Source: Bilophila sp964538355
GTDB taxonomy: Bacteria; Desulfobacterota; Desulfovibrionia; Desulfovibrionales; Desulfovibrionaceae
Assembly (NCBI GenBank): GCA_964538355.1
Contig: CAZIFC010000003.1
Coordinates: 112,660-176,659, forward strand
Direction of reading: 5' to 3'
Length of the DNA stretch: 64,000 nt
Shown piece after piece: positions 8,601 through 16,442 of this stretch. Position numbers and translations under genes: made by a program. The notes beneath the pieces are model-generated. The model ran no database searches, was not told where the DNA came from, and worked only from the letters and a program-made list of their open reading frames with translations. Each line of letters opens with the position of its first letter. Positions within the stretch are counted from its first letter, which is position 1.

Positions 8601-9404
8601 CCGCCGGATTGGGTTTATGAAAGCGCGTTCGGCAATGCCTGGAAGCAGGCCATAGCCGACAGAACCACGCATTCGCCTCTGGAAAAGCTCCCCGATATGG
8701 ACATCGAGGCCGAACGCAAGGCGTTCCGCGACATCATCAAGCGCGAGCCTTCCGAGGAAGAACTGGTCATGTACCTGAACCACCCCGGCGACGCCGTGAA
8801 AACGGTTCAGTTCCGTGCCAAGTACGGCGACCCCAACCGCCTGCCTCTGCCTGTCTGGTTTGAAGGCTGTTCCGTGGGCGAGGAAATCAACTTTGTGGAT
8901 ACGGCCGGAAAGCCCCACCAGTTCCTGCTGGTGAGCATGACCCCGGCCAACGATGCGGGCGAATCCATGGTCCGCTACGTGCTCGATTCCGAAGTCTTCA
9001 GCCAGCTCGTCAAGGTTGCCGCGCCCAAGAACGGCGGAGCCAGCGGCATGGTGCTGGCCGATCCCTCGGACAAATACCAGATCGGTGCTCCGAGCAACGG
9101 CGACCTCTGGGTGATGTATGTCCACCCCGGCGACATCGTCAAAGAGGGTGAAGAGCTGTTCAACGTGTCCATCATGAAGCAGGAAAAGGCTGTGCTGGCC
9201 CCTGTGGCCGGCATCGTCAAGCGCGTGCTGAAAACCGCCGACTACAAGGAAACCAGAAAGATGGAGACCGTCCGTGAAGGCGAGCTGATCGTCGAACTCG
9301 GGCCTGTTCCGCGTATCTGTACCAATGAGGCGTGCAGCCGTCCGCTGCCTTTGGAAGACATCGAGTTCTGCCCCTACTGTGGAGAGCGGCTGAGCCGCAT
9401 CTAG
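5697..9404 (+). CDS. pyc: Pyruvate carboxylase (biotin-dependent, single chain)
   Basis: 1235 residues. Order of domains: biotin carboxylase with ATP-grasp (KPILVANRGIPARR at ~17, AEGGGGGRGIF, LIEVNTRLQVEHGITE), then an HMG-CoA-lyase-like carboxyltransferase (FTDTTTRDSTQSN, HYHRHMTDGLFVP), then a biotinyl domain near residues 1130-1205. It makes oxaloacetate from pyruvate, bicarbonate and ATP. Two oddities are visible. The biotinylation site reads SIMKQEK (Lys near 1161) instead of the usual AMKM. The chain also ends in a four-cysteine zinc-ribbon-like tail (CTNEAC...CPYCG, about 1208-1228) not found in standard pyruvate carboxylases. Biotin ligase is upstream and a PEP synthase-like gene follows 41 bases downstream. 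Confidence 0.95.
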   Translation: MAAKTFEQVLDEVRGKPILVANRGIPARRICRAIRERFAAVPVITATDIDKAAPAASSAQELLLLGSDPRAYLDLDLIIAKAKQRGIIAIHPGWGFASEDERFPQKCEEAGITFIGSKADSMNLLGNKVQVRKIAKRLGIPVVPGSEGAVDVPAARKVVDEITLPIMLKAEGGGGGRGIFLVREKSELEDAFFKASAMAQASFGNPRLYVEKYLESVRHIEIQVIADQHGNVFAFDERDCSVQRNHQKLVEVTPSPWPGITPELRERLKEYSRMLVREVGYYSLATVEFLVTPQGEPFLIEVNTRLQVEHGITESRYGVDLVEEQIAVAFGAELRLTEENTKPSHVAMQVRINCEDPQNNFAPNSGLITRYVSPGGPGVRIDSNLSNGYEFPPNYDSAGSLLIAYGRDWQKVLGIMDRALTEYMVGGVKTTIPFFRQVIKHPAFKAGMFDTGFIPSAPELMMYADVAPESERLAKLIAEISAKGFNPHVQLGEYRSHTTPRLPRQEVVLPPLSTRLRKEPSPYPHGDRVALLDYVRDSNRIHFTDTTTRDSTQSNSGNRFRLAEDRLVGPYLDNCGFFSLESGGGAHFHVAMMANMTYPFSEAKEWNKFAPKTLKQILIRSTNVLGYSPQPKNLMQLTGEMICDNFQIIRCFDFLNHIDNMRPFAEVALNRRDVVFEPAISMSWAKGFSVEHYLDVAENVLAVCGDVAGMSQKEVSRHLILGLKDMAGVCPPRFITEVVEALRKRWPELVLHYHRHMTDGLFVPSVGAAAKAGVQIVDTNLGACVRSYGQGDTLATAAYMEGELGLQTGLNKDMIRSANFVLKQVIPYYDRYCAPYFQGIDHDVTEHAMPGGATSSSQEGALKQGYIHLLPYMLKFLAGTRKIVRYHDVTPGSQITWNTAFLAVTGAYKRGGEEEVKYLLGVLDRVNDVPESELSEGTRDARLALYQDCNDAFRNLLLGKFGKLPLGFPPDWVYESAFGNAWKQAIADRTTHSPLEKLPDMDIEAERKAFRDIIKREPSEEELVMYLNHPGDAVKTVQFRAKYGDPNRLPLPVWFEGCSVGEEINFVDTAGKPHQFLLVSMTPANDAGESMVRYVLDSEVFSQLVKVAAPKNGGASGMVLADPSDKYQIGAPSNGDLWVMYVHPGDIVKEGEELFNVSIMKQEKAVLAPVAGIVKRVLKTADYKETRKMETVREGELIVELGPVPRICTNEACSRPLPLEDIEFCPYCGERLSRI

Positions 9405-9445
9405 GGACATCAACCGATATTGAAGAGAGCCTGGAGGCAATTCTC

Positions 9446-12400
9446 ATGACGAAAACTCCTTCCGCAACCAAAAACCGACAAGACGAGGTTCCGGTGGAAG
9501 ATCTTCTTAAGCGTCTGGTACTTACCGGCGCGGATATCGTGCGGATCGGCGAAGAGGCCGAACTGCTCGTTGGTGGCAAAAACTACAATACGGCTCTGAT
9601 CAGCCGCGTCGACGGCGTTCGCATCCCGCAGTTCCGCGCCATCTCGTCTGTCGCGTTCCACATCGTGCTTGACGAATGCACCGTGTGCGCCGCGCTGATC
9701 CGTTCCATGGTCGAAGAAGCCTATACGCGCATCGACTGGACTTCCGCCGAAGTTACCAAGGATCACGAGTTCCTGCCCAAGTTCGTGCGCTCCGTCGCGG
9801 CAGAGATCCGCAAGGCTTCCGAAGCCGACCCGGAACTCCCGCACATCCGCCTGCGTACGTTCATCAACAACGTGGTTGACGGGTTCGCCTCTTCTCAGGA
9901 AGGCATTGACCAGCTCCGCAAGCGTTCCGTCATGGTGCAGGCCGCCATCCTGTCCTGCCCGCTGCCCGAACGCGTGGACAGGGCCGTCCGCTCCGCCTAC
10001 CGCGACATCTGCGCCGAAGCCGCCGAGGGCGACGTGCCCGTAGCCGTGCGTTCTTCCGCTGCTGGCGAAGACTCCCGCAAAAAGGCTTTCGCCGGGCTTC
10101 AGGACACCTTCCTGAACATGGTCGGCGACGACGCCGTAGCGACCGCCTACCTGTGGGACTGCGCCTCCGCCTACAACCTGCGCTCCATGATCTACCGCCG
10201 GGAAGCCATCCTCGATGCGCTGACCCAGTCTGAAGCCACCGGGAAGGAAGAGCTGGCGGCTCAGGCCAAGAAAGAATGGTCCATCGAGAACACCTCCCTG
10301 TCCGTATGCATCATGCGTATGATCAACCCGGTGGTTTCCGGTACGGCCTTCAGCGCGGACACCGCCACCGGCTGCCGCGGTACCGTCCGTAACGATCTCG
10401 TCGGCATCGACACCAGCTACGGACTCGGCGAAGCCGTCGTCGGCGGCCGCGTGACCCCCGACAAGCTCTACGTCTACCAGAAGGACGACGGCAGCGAAGT
10501 CGTGGTTCGCTTCATGGGCAGCAAGACCATGAAGATCGTGTACGACGAAAACGGCGGAACCAAGGAAATTCCCGTTCCTGAACGCGAATGCCTCCTGTGG
10601 GCCTTGACCCCCACGCAGGCCGAGCAGGTCGCCAAGGGTGTGCGCGCCGTGAGCAAGGCCTACGGCGGCATGATCATGGATACCGAGTTTTGCATCGACT
10701 CCAAGGGAACGCTCTGGTTCGTGCAGGCCCGCCCCGAAACCCGCTGGAACGAAGAACTGGCCCTGCATCCGCACACCATCTTCATGCGCCGCCGCGAAGT
10801 GGAACCCAAGGCCGCCGCTGCCGCCGAAATTCTTCTGACCGGCAACGGAGCCTCCCGCGGCGCAGGCCAGGGCAAGGTGCGCTTCCTCCGCTCCGCCCTT
10901 GAGCTGAACCGCGTGGGCAAGGGTGAAATCCTCGCCGCCGAACGTACCGACCCGGATATGGTTCCCGGCATGCGCGTGGCTTCCGCCATCCTCGCCGACG
11001 TGGGCGGCGACACCAGCCACGCAGCCATCACCTCCCGCGAACTCGGCATTGCCGCCGTCATCGGCATCCAGAACCCCACCGGCCTTCAGGCTCTGGATGG
11101 TCTGGACGTCACGGTCGACGGAACCCGCGGACGTGTTTACCGCGGCCTGCTCCCGCTGCATGAAGTCGGCGGCGAAATGGACGTGCAAGCCCTTCCCGCC
11201 ACCAAAACCCGCGTGGGCCTTGTGCTTGCGGACATCGGGCAGGCCCTGTTCCTCTCCCGTCTCCGCAACGTGCCGGACTTTGAAGTGGGCCTGCTCCGTG
11301 CCGAATTCATGCTTGGCAACGTGGGCGTGCACCCCTCCGCGCTGGAAGCCTTCGACAACGGCGAACTGGAACGCATCGTCCAGAAAAAGGTTGCGGAACT
11401 GGACTCCAAGCTCCGCAAGACCATCCGCGAACAGCTGGACGCCGGGCTTGTGTCGCTGGATCTCCGCCTTCGCGAACATGTCGGCAACATCACCGGCTTT
11501 GCCGAAGAACTGGAAAAGCTCGGCAAGAAGGACGACCTCCGCAACCCCGACGAAATCATGGCCGTATACCGGCGCATGCGTGAAGTCGAAAAGCTGCTGG
11601 ATGAGTACACCGAACGCGCGGCCCGTTTCTACAGCACGCTGGAAACGTCCGCCGAGCTTTCCGAGCACGTCCGCATCATCATGGGCTACGAAACCGAACT
11701 GCTGACCCTCTCCGGCGATGCTCCCGAAGTGAAGGCGCGCCGCGCCGCCATTGAAAAGGAAATCGCGGATCAGGTCAGCTATGCCGCCCTCAATCCTGCC
11801 GTGCAGGAAACGATGCGCCAGATCGCCGCTCTGCGGGAAGATGTGGGCGCACGGTGCGGCCTTGCCAGGGAAATCGCTGCGCTGCGCTCCATCCCCGGCG
11901 AAATCGGTACGCTCATCCGTTCCCGCGGGCACAAGAACGGGCACGATCACTATGTCCAGACCCTGACGCAGGGCCTCGCCCTGTTCTCCATGGCGTTCTA
12001 CGGCAAGCCCATCGTCTACCGTACCACGGACTTCAAGACCAACGAATACCGCAACCTGCTCGGCGGCAACCTCTTTGAAGATCACGAAGACAACCCGATG
12101 CTTGGCTACCGCGGCGTATCCCGCGACATCCACGACTGGGAAATCGAGGCCTTCAAGCTGGCCCGCTCCGCCTACGGCGCGACCAACCTCCAGCTGATGC
12201 TGCCTTTCGTGCGTACGCTGGAACAGGCCCGCTCCATGCGCAGCTACCTCGACACCGTGCACAACCTGCGCAGCGGCGAGGACGGACTCAAGATCATCCT
12301 CATGTCGGAACTGCCTTCCAACGCCATCCTTGCGCGCCAGTTCATTCAGGAATTTGATGGATTCTCCATTGGTTCCAACGACATGACCCAGATGGTTCTG

Positions 12401-13015
12401 GCAACCGACCGCGACAACAGCTCTCTCTCGCACATCTATGACGAAGAAGATCCCGCCGTGGTGTGGGCAATCCTCGTCACCATCTTCACCGGACAGAAGT
12501 TCGGCAAGAAGGTGGGCTTCTGCGGTCAGGGCGTGGCGAACAGCGAAGTGCTGCGTGGCCTTGTGGCCATCAGCGGCATCACCTCCGCTTCCGTTGTGCC
12601 GGACACCTATTACCGCACGAAGCATGATTTCGCTGCCGCCGAAGCGTTGGACATCTCCGCTGCCGGACTCGGCAAGTGGCTTGCCGAACAGCATCAGGCC
12701 AAGCTTATCAAGCTGCTTGAGGCCCAGGGCAAGGCTGACGCCGTCAAATTCGCCTCCGATCCGGTCAAGCTCCGCGCCTGGTATGATGCGGAAACCGCCC
12801 GCCTGCACGCAGAGCTGCGCGACAGCCTCGGAAGCAGCCGCGAGAACGCCGCCCGCAAGGCACTCAAGACCTTCCGCACCGTCTTCCACAAGCCCGTCAT
12901 CTACGCGGCATGGAACTGGAACGAAACGGTTGAGGACGCCCTGCATCAGGCCGGCTTCGCTTCCTTTGAGGAGCAGGCTGCCGCGCTGGTCGAACAGCGC
13001 AAGAAGCTCGCGTAA
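9446..13015 (+). CDS. PEP synthase-like enzyme (pyruvate, water dikinase family), unusually long
   Basis: 1189 residues, against about 800 for classical PpsA. The start at 9446 follows TGGAGG at a good distance. The N-terminal ATP-binding half contains VAVRSSAAGEDS, SYGLGEAVVGG and FVQARPET. The phosphohistidine domain has GGDTSHAAITSRELGI (His near residue 525). The C-terminal PEP/pyruvate barrel starts near 857 (YRTTDFKTNEYRNLLGG) and includes LPFVRTLEQA and GSNDMTQ. Between the swivelling His domain and the barrel lies an extra charged, helical, coiled-coil-like segment of about 200-250 residues. It likely converts pyruvate to PEP (or acts as a related dikinase) with the adjacent pyruvate carboxylase, forming an anaplerotic/gluconeogenic pair. 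Confidence 0.88.
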   Translation: MTKTPSATKNRQDEVPVEDLLKRLVLTGADIVRIGEEAELLVGGKNYNTALISRVDGVRIPQFRAISSVAFHIVLDECTVCAALIRSMVEEAYTRIDWTSAEVTKDHEFLPKFVRSVAAEIRKASEADPELPHIRLRTFINNVVDGFASSQEGIDQLRKRSVMVQAAILSCPLPERVDRAVRSAYRDICAEAAEGDVPVAVRSSAAGEDSRKKAFAGLQDTFLNMVGDDAVATAYLWDCASAYNLRSMIYRREAILDALTQSEATGKEELAAQAKKEWSIENTSLSVCIMRMINPVVSGTAFSADTATGCRGTVRNDLVGIDTSYGLGEAVVGGRVTPDKLYVYQKDDGSEVVVRFMGSKTMKIVYDENGGTKEIPVPERECLLWALTPTQAEQVAKGVRAVSKAYGGMIMDTEFCIDSKGTLWFVQARPETRWNEELALHPHTIFMRRREVEPKAAAAAEILLTGNGASRGAGQGKVRFLRSALELNRVGKGEILAAERTDPDMVPGMRVASAILADVGGDTSHAAITSRELGIAAVIGIQNPTGLQALDGLDVTVDGTRGRVYRGLLPLHEVGGEMDVQALPATKTRVGLVLADIGQALFLSRLRNVPDFEVGLLRAEFMLGNVGVHPSALEAFDNGELERIVQKKVAELDSKLRKTIREQLDAGLVSLDLRLREHVGNITGFAEELEKLGKKDDLRNPDEIMAVYRRMREVEKLLDEYTERAARFYSTLETSAELSEHVRIIMGYETELLTLSGDAPEVKARRAAIEKEIADQVSYAALNPAVQETMRQIAALREDVGARCGLAREIAALRSIPGEIGTLIRSRGHKNGHDHYVQTLTQGLALFSMAFYGKPIVYRTTDFKTNEYRNLLGGNLFEDHEDNPMLGYRGVSRDIHDWEIEAFKLARSAYGATNLQLMLPFVRTLEQARSMRSYLDTVHNLRSGEDGLKIILMSELPSNAILARQFIQEFDGFSIGSNDMTQMVLATDRDNSSLSHIYDEEDPAVVWAILVTIFTGQKFGKKVGFCGQGVANSEVLRGLVAISGITSASVVPDTYYRTKHDFAAAEALDISAAGLGKWLAEQHQAKLIKLLEAQGKADAVKFASDPVKLRAWYDAETARLHAELRDSLGSSRENAARKALKTFRTVFHKPVIYAAWNWNETVEDALHQAGFASFEEQAAALVEQRKKLA

Positions 13016-13020
13016 CAAGA

Positions 13021-13085
13021 AGACGTATCGCCGGGCTGCCGCCCGGACCCGCCCGGGGGGAGAGCCTCCCCCCGGACCCCGGCAG
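13021..13085. repeat. GC-rich intergenic palindromic element
   Basis: Interval between the PEP synthase-like gene and its terminator. It contains CCGGGCTGCCGCCCGG and a second arm pair CGGGGGGAGAGCCTCCCCCCG. It resembles the GC-rich snap-back intervals at 21465-21540, 32733-32800 and 40584-40655 in layout and wording, suggesting a dispersed intergenic repeat family. Confidence 0.5.
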
Positions 13086-13099
13086 TTTCGGAAGAACGA

Positions 13100-13146
13100 C
13101 CGTCGGGGGATGTTCCTTCAACGGATCATCCCCCGGCGGTTTCTTG
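13100..13146 (+). terminator. Rho-independent terminator after the PEP synthase-like gene
   Basis: A 13-base stem, CCGTCGGGGGATG (13100-13112) against CATCCCCCGGCGG (13127-13139) with one G-U pair, is followed by TTTCTT. It closes the birA-pyc-PEP synthase transcript and separates it from ispG. Confidence 0.8.
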
Positions 13147-13196
13147 CGTGTCCGCCGGATACCGCTCCCTTCTCTTCCCCTGCGAAAGGATACCCT

Positions 13197-14276
13197 ATGC
13201 TGCTTCCCCGTAAACAGACCCGGCAACTGAAGCTTGGCTCCGTCCGCATCGGCGGCGGAGCACCCGTCGTCGTCCAGAGTATGACCAATACGGATACGCG
13301 AGACGCCGAAGCCACTCTCACCCAGATACGACGGCTTCACGCGGCTGGCTGCGAAGTCGTGCGCGTCGCCGTACCGGATGAAACCGCGGCCAGGGCCTTG
13401 CGGACAATCCACGACGGAAGCCCCATCCCGGTCATTGCAGACATCCACTTTGATCACCGGCTGGCAATCATGGCTCTGGAAGCCGGACTGGAAGGACTTC
13501 GCATCAATCCCGGCAACATCGGCGAACGAAGGCATGTCGAGACGGTGGTGGATGCCGCCAAAGCCCGGGGAGCCGTCATCCGCGTGGGCGTCAACAGCGG
13601 ATCTGTCGAAAAGCGGCTGCTGGAAACCTACGGCGGCCCTACCCCGCAGGCCATGGTCGAAAGCGCACTCAGCCATGTCCGCATTCTTGAGGAGCACGGA
13701 TTTTATGATACGAAAATATCCATCAAGTCTTCCTCCGTGCTCAACACCATCGAATGTTACCGGCTGCTGTCAAACCGCTGCGACTACCCCCTGCACATCG
13801 GGGTTACGGAGGCGGGGGGCGTGCTCCGGGGGGCCATCAAGTCCTCGGTCGGCATGGGTATCCTTCTTGGCGAAGGCATCGGGGACACCCTGCGCGTTTC
13901 GCTGACGGCGGAACCGGAAGAAGAAATGACCGTGGCGTGGGAGCTTCTCCGTGCGCTGGGGCTGCGCCAGCGCGGGCCGGAAATCATCTCCTGCCCGACC
14001 TGCGGGCGGACGGAAATCGACCTGATCGGCCTTGCCGGGGAAGTGGAGCGTCGTCTTCGCACGGAGACCGCCCCTGTAAAAATCGCCGTCATGGGCTGTG
14101 TCGTCAACGGCCCGGGGGAGGCGCGGGAAGCCGACCTCGGCATGGCGGGGGGACGGGACAAGGGCATCATCTTCCGCAAGGGCGAAGTCATCCGAACGGT
14201 ACGCGGACGGGAGGCCCTGCTGGCGGCCTTCATGGAGGAGCTGGACAAACTTCTCCAGGAACGCCGGACGGCCTAG
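13197..14276 (+). CDS. ispG: (E)-4-hydroxy-3-methylbut-2-enyl-diphosphate synthase
   Basis: 359 residues. This is the penultimate enzyme of the MEP isoprenoid pathway, converting MEcPP to HMBPP with a 4Fe-4S cluster. Seen: GGGAPVVVQSMTNTDT near the start, PVIADIHFDHRLA, GLRINPGNIG, and the cluster ligands CPTCGRTEIDL (Cys near 266 and 269) plus MGCVVNGPGEA (Cys near 301). The start at 13197 follows GAAAGGA. A longer in-frame extension overlaps the preceding gene and is rejected. dxs and ispA of the same general pathway are encoded 10 kb downstream. The 200 bases after it hold only a shared terminator. Confidence 0.96.
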   Translation: MLLPRKQTRQLKLGSVRIGGGAPVVVQSMTNTDTRDAEATLTQIRRLHAAGCEVVRVAVPDETAARALRTIHDGSPIPVIADIHFDHRLAIMALEAGLEGLRINPGNIGERRHVETVVDAAKARGAVIRVGVNSGSVEKRLLETYGGPTPQAMVESALSHVRILEEHGFYDTKISIKSSSVLNTIECYRLLSNRCDYPLHIGVTEAGGVLRGAIKSSVGMGILLGEGIGDTLRVSLTAEPEEEMTVAWELLRALGLRQRGPEIISCPTCGRTEIDLIGLAGEVERRLRTETAPVKIAVMGCVVNGPGEAREADLGMAGGRDKGIIFRKGEVIRTVRGREALLAAFMEELDKLLQERRTA

Positions 14277-14420
14277 CGCGGGCATCATCAACCAAACCGC
14301 CGGCGATCTGGTCAGCGGCCTGCGTGGTTGTGACGGCTGCGGGGAAGCTCCACAGGGTTCTGGAATCCGGGAGCGAGATCGCGGCTGCCGTCTGGACGAT
14401 CCGCCGGGAGCACACAAGAC

Positions 14421-14453
14421 ACAAGGCCTGAACAGCAGTTGTTCAGGCCTTGT
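14421..14453. terminator. Bidirectional terminator between ispG and the radical SAM gene
   Basis: A perfect 13-base stem, ACAAGGCCTGAAC (14421-14433) and GTTCAGGCCTTGT (14441-14453), has a 7-base loop and sits between two convergent genes, so it can serve both strands. T-runs are short. Confidence 0.7.
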
Positions 14454-14476
14454 CGTACAAGAGGCTTCAGGAGGGG

Positions 14477-15832
14477 CTATTCCGCGCCGTCCGGCTCTGC
14501 TTCCTCCACAACCAGCGGAGCGGGCTTCCATTCGCCGGGCAGGGGCGTATCGCCCATATCCGCCTTGTCGCCAAGGTAGGGATTGAAATAGCCATAGCTG
14601 ATCCACGGGCAGGCGCGGCGGATACGCTTGCGGAAGTTGTTCAGACCGATGGAAGGCCCGAAGGTGATGCCTTCCAGAATGGACGGGTAATATTCGGGGT
14701 CAATATTCAGGTTGCGGAGCTGTACAAGGCTGACTCCGGTACTCTGGAACAGTTCGATAAGAGCTTCAATTTCCTCTTCCGTATCCGTGATTCCCGGAAA
14801 ATACAGCAAGTTGACGGCAACATGCACCCCACGGGAGCGGGCTTCACAAATGGACTGCCGCACATCCGCGAAGGTGTAGCCGTTCGGACGGTAATAGCGT
14901 TCGTACACTTCGGGACGTGCGCTGTTGAGGCTCACGCGCAGCGAGGTCAGCCCGGCGTCGGCCAGTTCGGCAACGGCCTGCGGGCGGGAGGAGTTGGAAT
15001 TGAGGTTGATGGTTCCGTGCCCGCCCTCGGCGCGATACCGCCGTACCGACTCGATGAGCAGGGGGGCTTCCGTCAAGGGTTCGCCTTCGCAGCCCTGCCC
15101 GAAAGAAAAGATCGGCTTTTCCTCCCGGCTGGCGTGGAACCGCATCACCTCGACGACTTCCTCGGGCGTAGGCGTGAAGGCCAGACGGCATTGCGGGGTC
15201 GCCTGAATCTTGGAGCCTTCCTCCTGCTGCGAAATGCAGCCGATACAGCGGGCGTTGCAGGCCCGCGACGTGGGCAGGGGGGCCTCGTAACGTCCGATGC
15301 TCAGGTTTTTGGCGGCAGGACAGCCATAGCGCAGCGTACAGTTCTGCATGATGTGTTGCAGCAGCCGGTTGTCCGGGAACTCATTGATGATCTTGCGGGC
15401 CGAACGTTCGATCTTGCCGCGGGAAATGCCCTTGAAGACCTGCCGGACATCCTCGTCCACCTTCTTCGCGCAGACGTAAAAGCGTCCGTTGGCGAACCCG
15501 ACAGCACCATAGGCAAACAGCGGCAGCATGGGTGCCCCTTCGTCGGTCACATAGGCCGGATGCGCCGTCAGCGTATGCGCGGGCGCGGCAAAGGCGGCCA
15601 CGGCCCAGTCTTCCATGACTTCGGTTTCCCCCGTTTCGGGGTTAAGCCCCACGGCCCGGCGGCCCGGCAGCAGGAACAGCTCGCTCTCGTCCGGCAACGG
15701 CATCAGCTCATCGGGACGGGGCAGGCTCCATTCTTCGCCCCGGCGGCACATCAGCAGAAAATCAGGATGATCATAGATATTGCCCTGCGCGTCGGCGACG
15801 AGCATGTGCGGGCGGATGGAAGGAGAAGCCAT
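14477..15832 (-). CDS. Radical SAM protein of unknown substrate
   Basis: 451 residues from the ATG at 15832, which is preceded by AAGGA. A 27-base upstream TTG extension is possible but has no ribosome binding site. The radical SAM cluster motif is C192-x3-C196-x2-C199 (SRACNARCIGCI). It is followed by GQGCEGEPL and GTINLNSNSSRP (glycine/ribose-type motifs of SAM barrels) and SLRVSLNSARPEVYERYYRPNGY. Residues 1-180 form an accessory domain with a C-x-x-x-x-x-C pair (CTLRYGC, 165-171) that might bind a further metal. Substrate and product cannot be inferred from context. Faces a small membrane-protein gene divergently. Confidence 0.8.
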   Translation of the reverse strand: MASPSIRPHMLVADAQGNIYDHPDFLLMCRRGEEWSLPRPDELMPLPDESELFLLPGRRAVGLNPETGETEVMEDWAVAAFAAPAHTLTAHPAYVTDEGAPMLPLFAYGAVGFANGRFYVCAKKVDEDVRQVFKGISRGKIERSARKIINEFPDNRLLQHIMQNCTLRYGCPAAKNLSIGRYEAPLPTSRACNARCIGCISQQEEGSKIQATPQCRLAFTPTPEEVVEVMRFHASREEKPIFSFGQGCEGEPLTEAPLLIESVRRYRAEGGHGTINLNSNSSRPQAVAELADAGLTSLRVSLNSARPEVYERYYRPNGYTFADVRQSICEARSRGVHVAVNLLYFPGITDTEEEIEALIELFQSTGVSLVQLRNLNIDPEYYPSILEGITFGPSIGLNNFRKRIRRACPWISYGYFNPYLGDKADMGDTPLPGEWKPAPLVVEEAEPDGAE

Positions 15833-15964
15833 ATGCGGAATCCTTGCGGTTGCGGTCAATGGGTATTATGACGTAGGCCAGTGCGCCTAGAGGTACTGGA
15901 AGTGACCCGTCTCCGCAAGGGGTGGCGCAGCCGTCACGCAAGAACAAAGGAAGGGTTCGGGCTT

Positions 15965-16408
15965 ATGCTGCTGGCTTTCGAGGTTGTGCTGTTCGGGGGG
16001 TTGGCCTTCATGTTTTTCTGCATTCTGCGGAATCAGGACGCCATGCTGGACGTCGTGCGGAAAGAACATGCCGAGACTCTCGCCCTGCTGGAAAAGATGG
16101 AAAAACGCCTTGCGGCCCTGCAACAGCTGGAGGCCAGCATCGCCATCAATCCGCTGGTGCGCCAAGCCTACATGGAGGCAAGGGGCGTCCCCTGCCCCCC
16201 TGACGAAAAAAACGCCGGAGCAACGGCAGTCCGGCAAACGCCCCCGCCGGTGCAGGATGCCGGGAAAGACGCCCCGCTCGGGCAGGACAGCGTGCCGGCG
16301 CGGGACTCGGCGGAGCCGTTCGGCGGCCTGAGCATGGAGCCGCCATCCGCTTCCGGCTGCCCTGAAAACGAGCGTCACCGGGGCGGAATGCCGGAGCTGA
16401 AACTCTAG
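15965..16408 (+). CDS. Small single-pass membrane protein with coiled coil, unknown function
   Basis: 147 residues if started at the ATG at 15965, which follows AAGGAAGG. An upstream GTG at 15881 would add 28 basic residues. Residues ~2-24 form a hydrophobic segment (LLAFEVVLFGGLAFMFFCIL). It is followed by a predicted coiled coil (VRKEHAETLALLEKMEKRLAALQ) and a long Pro/Gly-rich, probably disordered tail ending in PELKL. No family recognised. Converges on the HdeA-like gene with 34 bases between the stop codons. Confidence 0.6.
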   Translation: MLLAFEVVLFGGLAFMFFCILRNQDAMLDVVRKEHAETLALLEKMEKRLAALQQLEASIAINPLVRQAYMEARGVPCPPDEKNAGATAVRQTPPPVQDAGKDAPLGQDSVPARDSAEPFGGLSMEPPSASGCPENERHRGGMPELKL

Positions 16409-16442
16409 GCTCCGGGTAAAGCCGCTCCGGATGCCGCAACGC

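Noticed and set aside
5388..9440. A very long open frame on the minus strand opposite pyruvate carboxylase
   Set aside because: It is the antisense shadow of a GC-rich gene; its protein is low-complexity (His/Gly/Val-rich) with no motif, while the plus strand encodes a full pyruvate carboxylase.
9410..13018. A 1200-codon minus-strand frame opposite the PEP synthase-like gene
   Set aside because: Same antisense effect of high third-position GC; no domain, no ribosome binding site.
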